Assembly (NCBI RefSeq): GCF_021155765.1
Contig: NC_060106.1
Span: 21,850,031-21,914,030 of the forward strand
Direction: 5' to 3'
DNA length: 64,000 nucleotides
Source: Diprion similis
Taxonomy: Eukaryota; Arthropoda; Insecta; Hymenoptera; Diprionidae
The notes below the pieces were generated by a model. The model saw only the letters and a list, made by a program, of their open reading frames with translations, did not search any database and was not told the origin of the DNA. Below, piece by piece: positions 61,601-64,000 of the stretch. How positions within the stretch are numbered: the stretch's first letter is position 1; each line of letters opens with the position of its first letter. The position numbers and the translations under genes were made by a program.

Positions 61601-64000
61601 TTTGAAAAGTGCTGCGATTAATTCTTTGAGGCACTATTCCGACGTAATTTTGCGAGGGGAATCGATTGAGCGCAGTCCCAATACGCTGCGAGCAGCGCCT
61701 GAGAAGTTACAGGCAAAAAACTGCTGATTTTCGTCCTCATTTCTCTGCTGTTGGTCCTAGGCTCTCTTTCGTGTGATTTTTGAGTTCCTGGGGGTCGATT
61801 TACTTCGGAAAGGGTCATACAAATCGATTCCAGAACGAAAAATTTTCGGCTCCGGAAATGAGGAAAAAACTAAGGCTAACCCCTTTGGATTTTTGGCTAA
61901 AATTTCGAAGAGTTTGAAAAGTGCTGCGATTAATTTTTGAAGGCACTATTCCGACGTAATTTTGCAAGAGGAATCGATTAAGCGCAGTCCCAATACGCTA
62001 CGAGCAACGCCTGAGGAGTTACAGGCGAAAAACTGCTTATTTTCGTCCTCATTTCTCTGCTGTCGGTCCTAGGCTCTTTTTCGTGTGATTTTTGAGTTCC
62101 TGGGGGTCGATTTACTTCGGAAAGGGTCATACAAATCGATTCCAGAACGAAAAATTTTCGGCTCCGGAAATGAGGAAAAAACTAAGGCTGACCCCTTTGG
62201 ATTTTTGGCCAAAATTTCGAAGAGTTTGAAAAGTGCTGCGATTAATTTTTGAAGGCACTATTCCGACGTAATTTTGCGAGAGGAATCGATTAAGCGCAGT
62301 CCCAATACGCTGCGAGCAACGCCTGAGGAGTGACAGGCGGAAAACTGCTTATTTTCGTCCTCATTTCTCTGCTGTTGGTCCTAGGCTCTCTTTCGTGTGA
62401 TTTTTGAGTTCCTGGGGGTCGATTTACTTCGGAAAGGGTCATACAAATCGATTCCAGAACGAAAAATTTTCGGCTCCGGAAATGAGGAAAAAACTAAGGC
62501 TAACCCCTTTGGATTTTTGGCCAAAATTTCGAAGAGTTTGAAAAGTGCTGCGATTAATTTTTGAAGGCACTATTCCGACGTAATTTTGCGAGAGGAATCG
62601 ATTAAGCGCAGTCCCAATACGCTACGAGCAACGCCTGAGGAGTTACAGGCGAAAAACTGCTTATTTTCGTCCTCATTTCTCTGCTGTCGGTCCTAGGCTC
62701 TTTTTCGTGTGATTTTTGAGTTCCTGGGGGTCGATTTACTTCGGAAAGGGTCATACAAATCGATTCCAGAACGAAAAATTTTCGGCTCCGGAAATGAGGA
62801 AAAAACTAAGGCTGACCCCTTTGGATTTTTGGCCAAAATTTCGAAGAGTTTGAAAAGTGCTGCGATTAATTTTTGAAGGCACTATTCCGACGTAATTTTG
62901 CGAGAGAAATCGATTAAGCGCAGTCCCAATACGCTGCGAGCAACGCCTGAGGAGTTACAGGCGGAAAACTGCTTATTTTCGTCCTCATTTCTCTGCTGTT
63001 GGTCCTAGGCTCTCTTTCGTGTGATTTTTGAGTTCCTGGGGGTCGATTTACTTCGGAAAGGGTCATACAAATCGATTCCAGAACGAAAAATTTTCGGCTC
63101 CGGAAATGAGGAAAAAACTAAGGCTAACCCCTTTGGATTTTTGGCCAAAATTTCGAAGAGTTTGAAAAGTGCTGCGATTAATTTTTGAAGGCACTATTCC
63201 GACGTAATTTTGCGAGAGGAATCGATTAAGCGCAGTCCCAATACGCTGCGAGCAACGCCTGAGGAGTTACAGGCGAAAAACTGCTTCTATTCGTGCTCAT
63301 TTCTCTGCTGTTGGTCCTAGGCTCTTTTTCGTGTGATTTTTGAGTTCCTGGGGGTCGATTTACTGCGGAAAGAGTCATACAAATCGATTCCAGAACGAAA
63401 AATTTTCGGCTCCGGAAATGAGGAAAAAACTAAGGCTAACCCCTTTGGATTTTTGGCCAAAATTTCGAAGAGTTTGAAAAGTGCTGCGATTAATTTTTGA
63501 AGGCACTATTCCGACGTAATTTTGCGAGAGAAATCGATTAAGCGCAGTCCCAATACGCTGCGAGCAACGCCTGAGGAGTTACAGGCGGAAAACTGCTTAT
63601 TTTCGTCCTCATTTCTCTGCTGTTGGTCCTAGGCTCTTTTTCGTGTGATTTTTGAGTTCCTGGGGGTCGATTTACTTCGAAAAGGGTCATACAAATCGAT
63701 TCCAGAACGAAAAATTTTCGGCTCCGGAAATGAGGAAAAAACTAAGGCTAACCCCTTTGGATTTTTGGCCAAAATTTCGAAGAGTTTGAAAAGTGCTGCG
63801 ATTAATTCTTTGAGGCACTATTCCGACGTAATTTTGCGAGGGGAATCGATTAAGCGCAGTCCCAATACGCTGCGAGCAGCGCCTGAGAAGTTACAGGCAA
63901 AAAACTGCTGATTTTCGTCCTCATTTCTCTGCTGTTGGTCCTAGGCTCTCTTTCGTGTGATTTTTGAGTTCCTGGGGGTCGATTTACTTCGGAAAGGGTC
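58633..64000. repeat. Tandem satellite array, 312-bp monomer, 17 complete copies plus a partial one, open to the right
   Basis: Using GGTCCTAGGCTC as the start of a unit, copies begin at 58633, 58945, 59257, 59569, 59881, 60193, 60505, 60817, 61129, 61441, 61753, 62065, 62377, 62689, 63001, 63313, 63625 and 63937. Every spacing is exactly 312 bp, so no net indel has accumulated. Copies differ by scattered substitutions that sort them into a few classes, and the order of the classes repeats (see findings). Monomer landmarks: GGGGGTCGATTTACTTCGG, GAACGAAAAATTTTCGGCTC, GGATTTTTGGCCAAAATTTC, CTATTCCGACGTAATTTTGC, CCCAATACGCTGCGAGCA. The 88-codon frames found in some copies are by-products of the repeat. 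The array reaches the window edge, so its full size is unknown. Confidence 0.97.

Noticed and set aside
58633-64000. CRISPR-like array of regular repeats
   Set aside because: Repeats are head-to-tail with no unique spacers, and the unit is 312 bp in a eukaryotic genome; this is satellite DNA.

Overview
This window is nuclear DNA from an insect. It is AT-rich, its genes are split by short GT-AG introns, and its proteins are most like those of flies, bees and wasps (neuroglian, shifted/WIF1, ewg/NRF-1, Sfmbt). Hymenoptera is my best guess, but that is an inference from gene style and could not be tested here. There are no bacterial operons, ribosome binding sites or CRISPR arrays.

Layout from left to right: (1) 2-4459 (+), the 3' part of a voltage-gated calcium-channel alpha2delta gene, cut by the window edge. 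(2) 6035-7555 (-), a mitochondrial class I release factor. (3) 8731-12704 (+), an Sfmbt-type Polycomb-group protein with four MBT repeats, SLED and SAM. (4) About 12.7-15.5 kb, an intergenic stretch with an AT microsatellite and a decayed inverted-repeat transposon. (5) 17126-24117 (+), neuroglian (Nrg), the L1-family adhesion molecule, with two alternative last exons. (6) 24.1-30.8 kb, Nrg 3' flank and the shf promoter region. (7) 30799-35506 (+), shifted (WIF1 family), with COQ7 (-) nested in one of its introns. (8) 39575-46123 (+), ewg/NRF-1. (9) 49889-50831 (-), COX5A. (10) 52086-54395 (+), p47/NSFL1C. (11) 55763-57184 (-), a GT92-family glycosyltransferase with upstream spliced exons that carry a separate 72-codon frame. 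(12) About 58.0-64.0 kb, a satellite array of exactly 312-bp monomers running off the right edge.

For all spliced models the splice phases agree at every junction and the total CDS length is a multiple of three. Completed proteins: Sfmbt 912 aa, Nrg 1261/1265 aa, shf 351 aa, COQ7 195 aa, ewg 535 aa, COX5A 153 aa, p47 380 aa, release factor 406 aa. The alpha2delta remnant gives 655 aa.

The genes are ordinary conserved loci rather than one pathway, but three themes recur. Three encode mitochondrial proteins (release factor, COQ7, COX5A). Several encode neuronal or signalling surface proteins (alpha2delta, Nrg, shf). Nrg and ewg, the two classic ELAV-regulated transcripts of Drosophila, lie about 15 kb apart, and both keep the alternative 3' end architecture on which ELAV acts. 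The least described parts are the 312-bp satellite with its nested higher-order order, several small inverted-repeat elements, and the possible two-cistron transcript at the GT92 locus.
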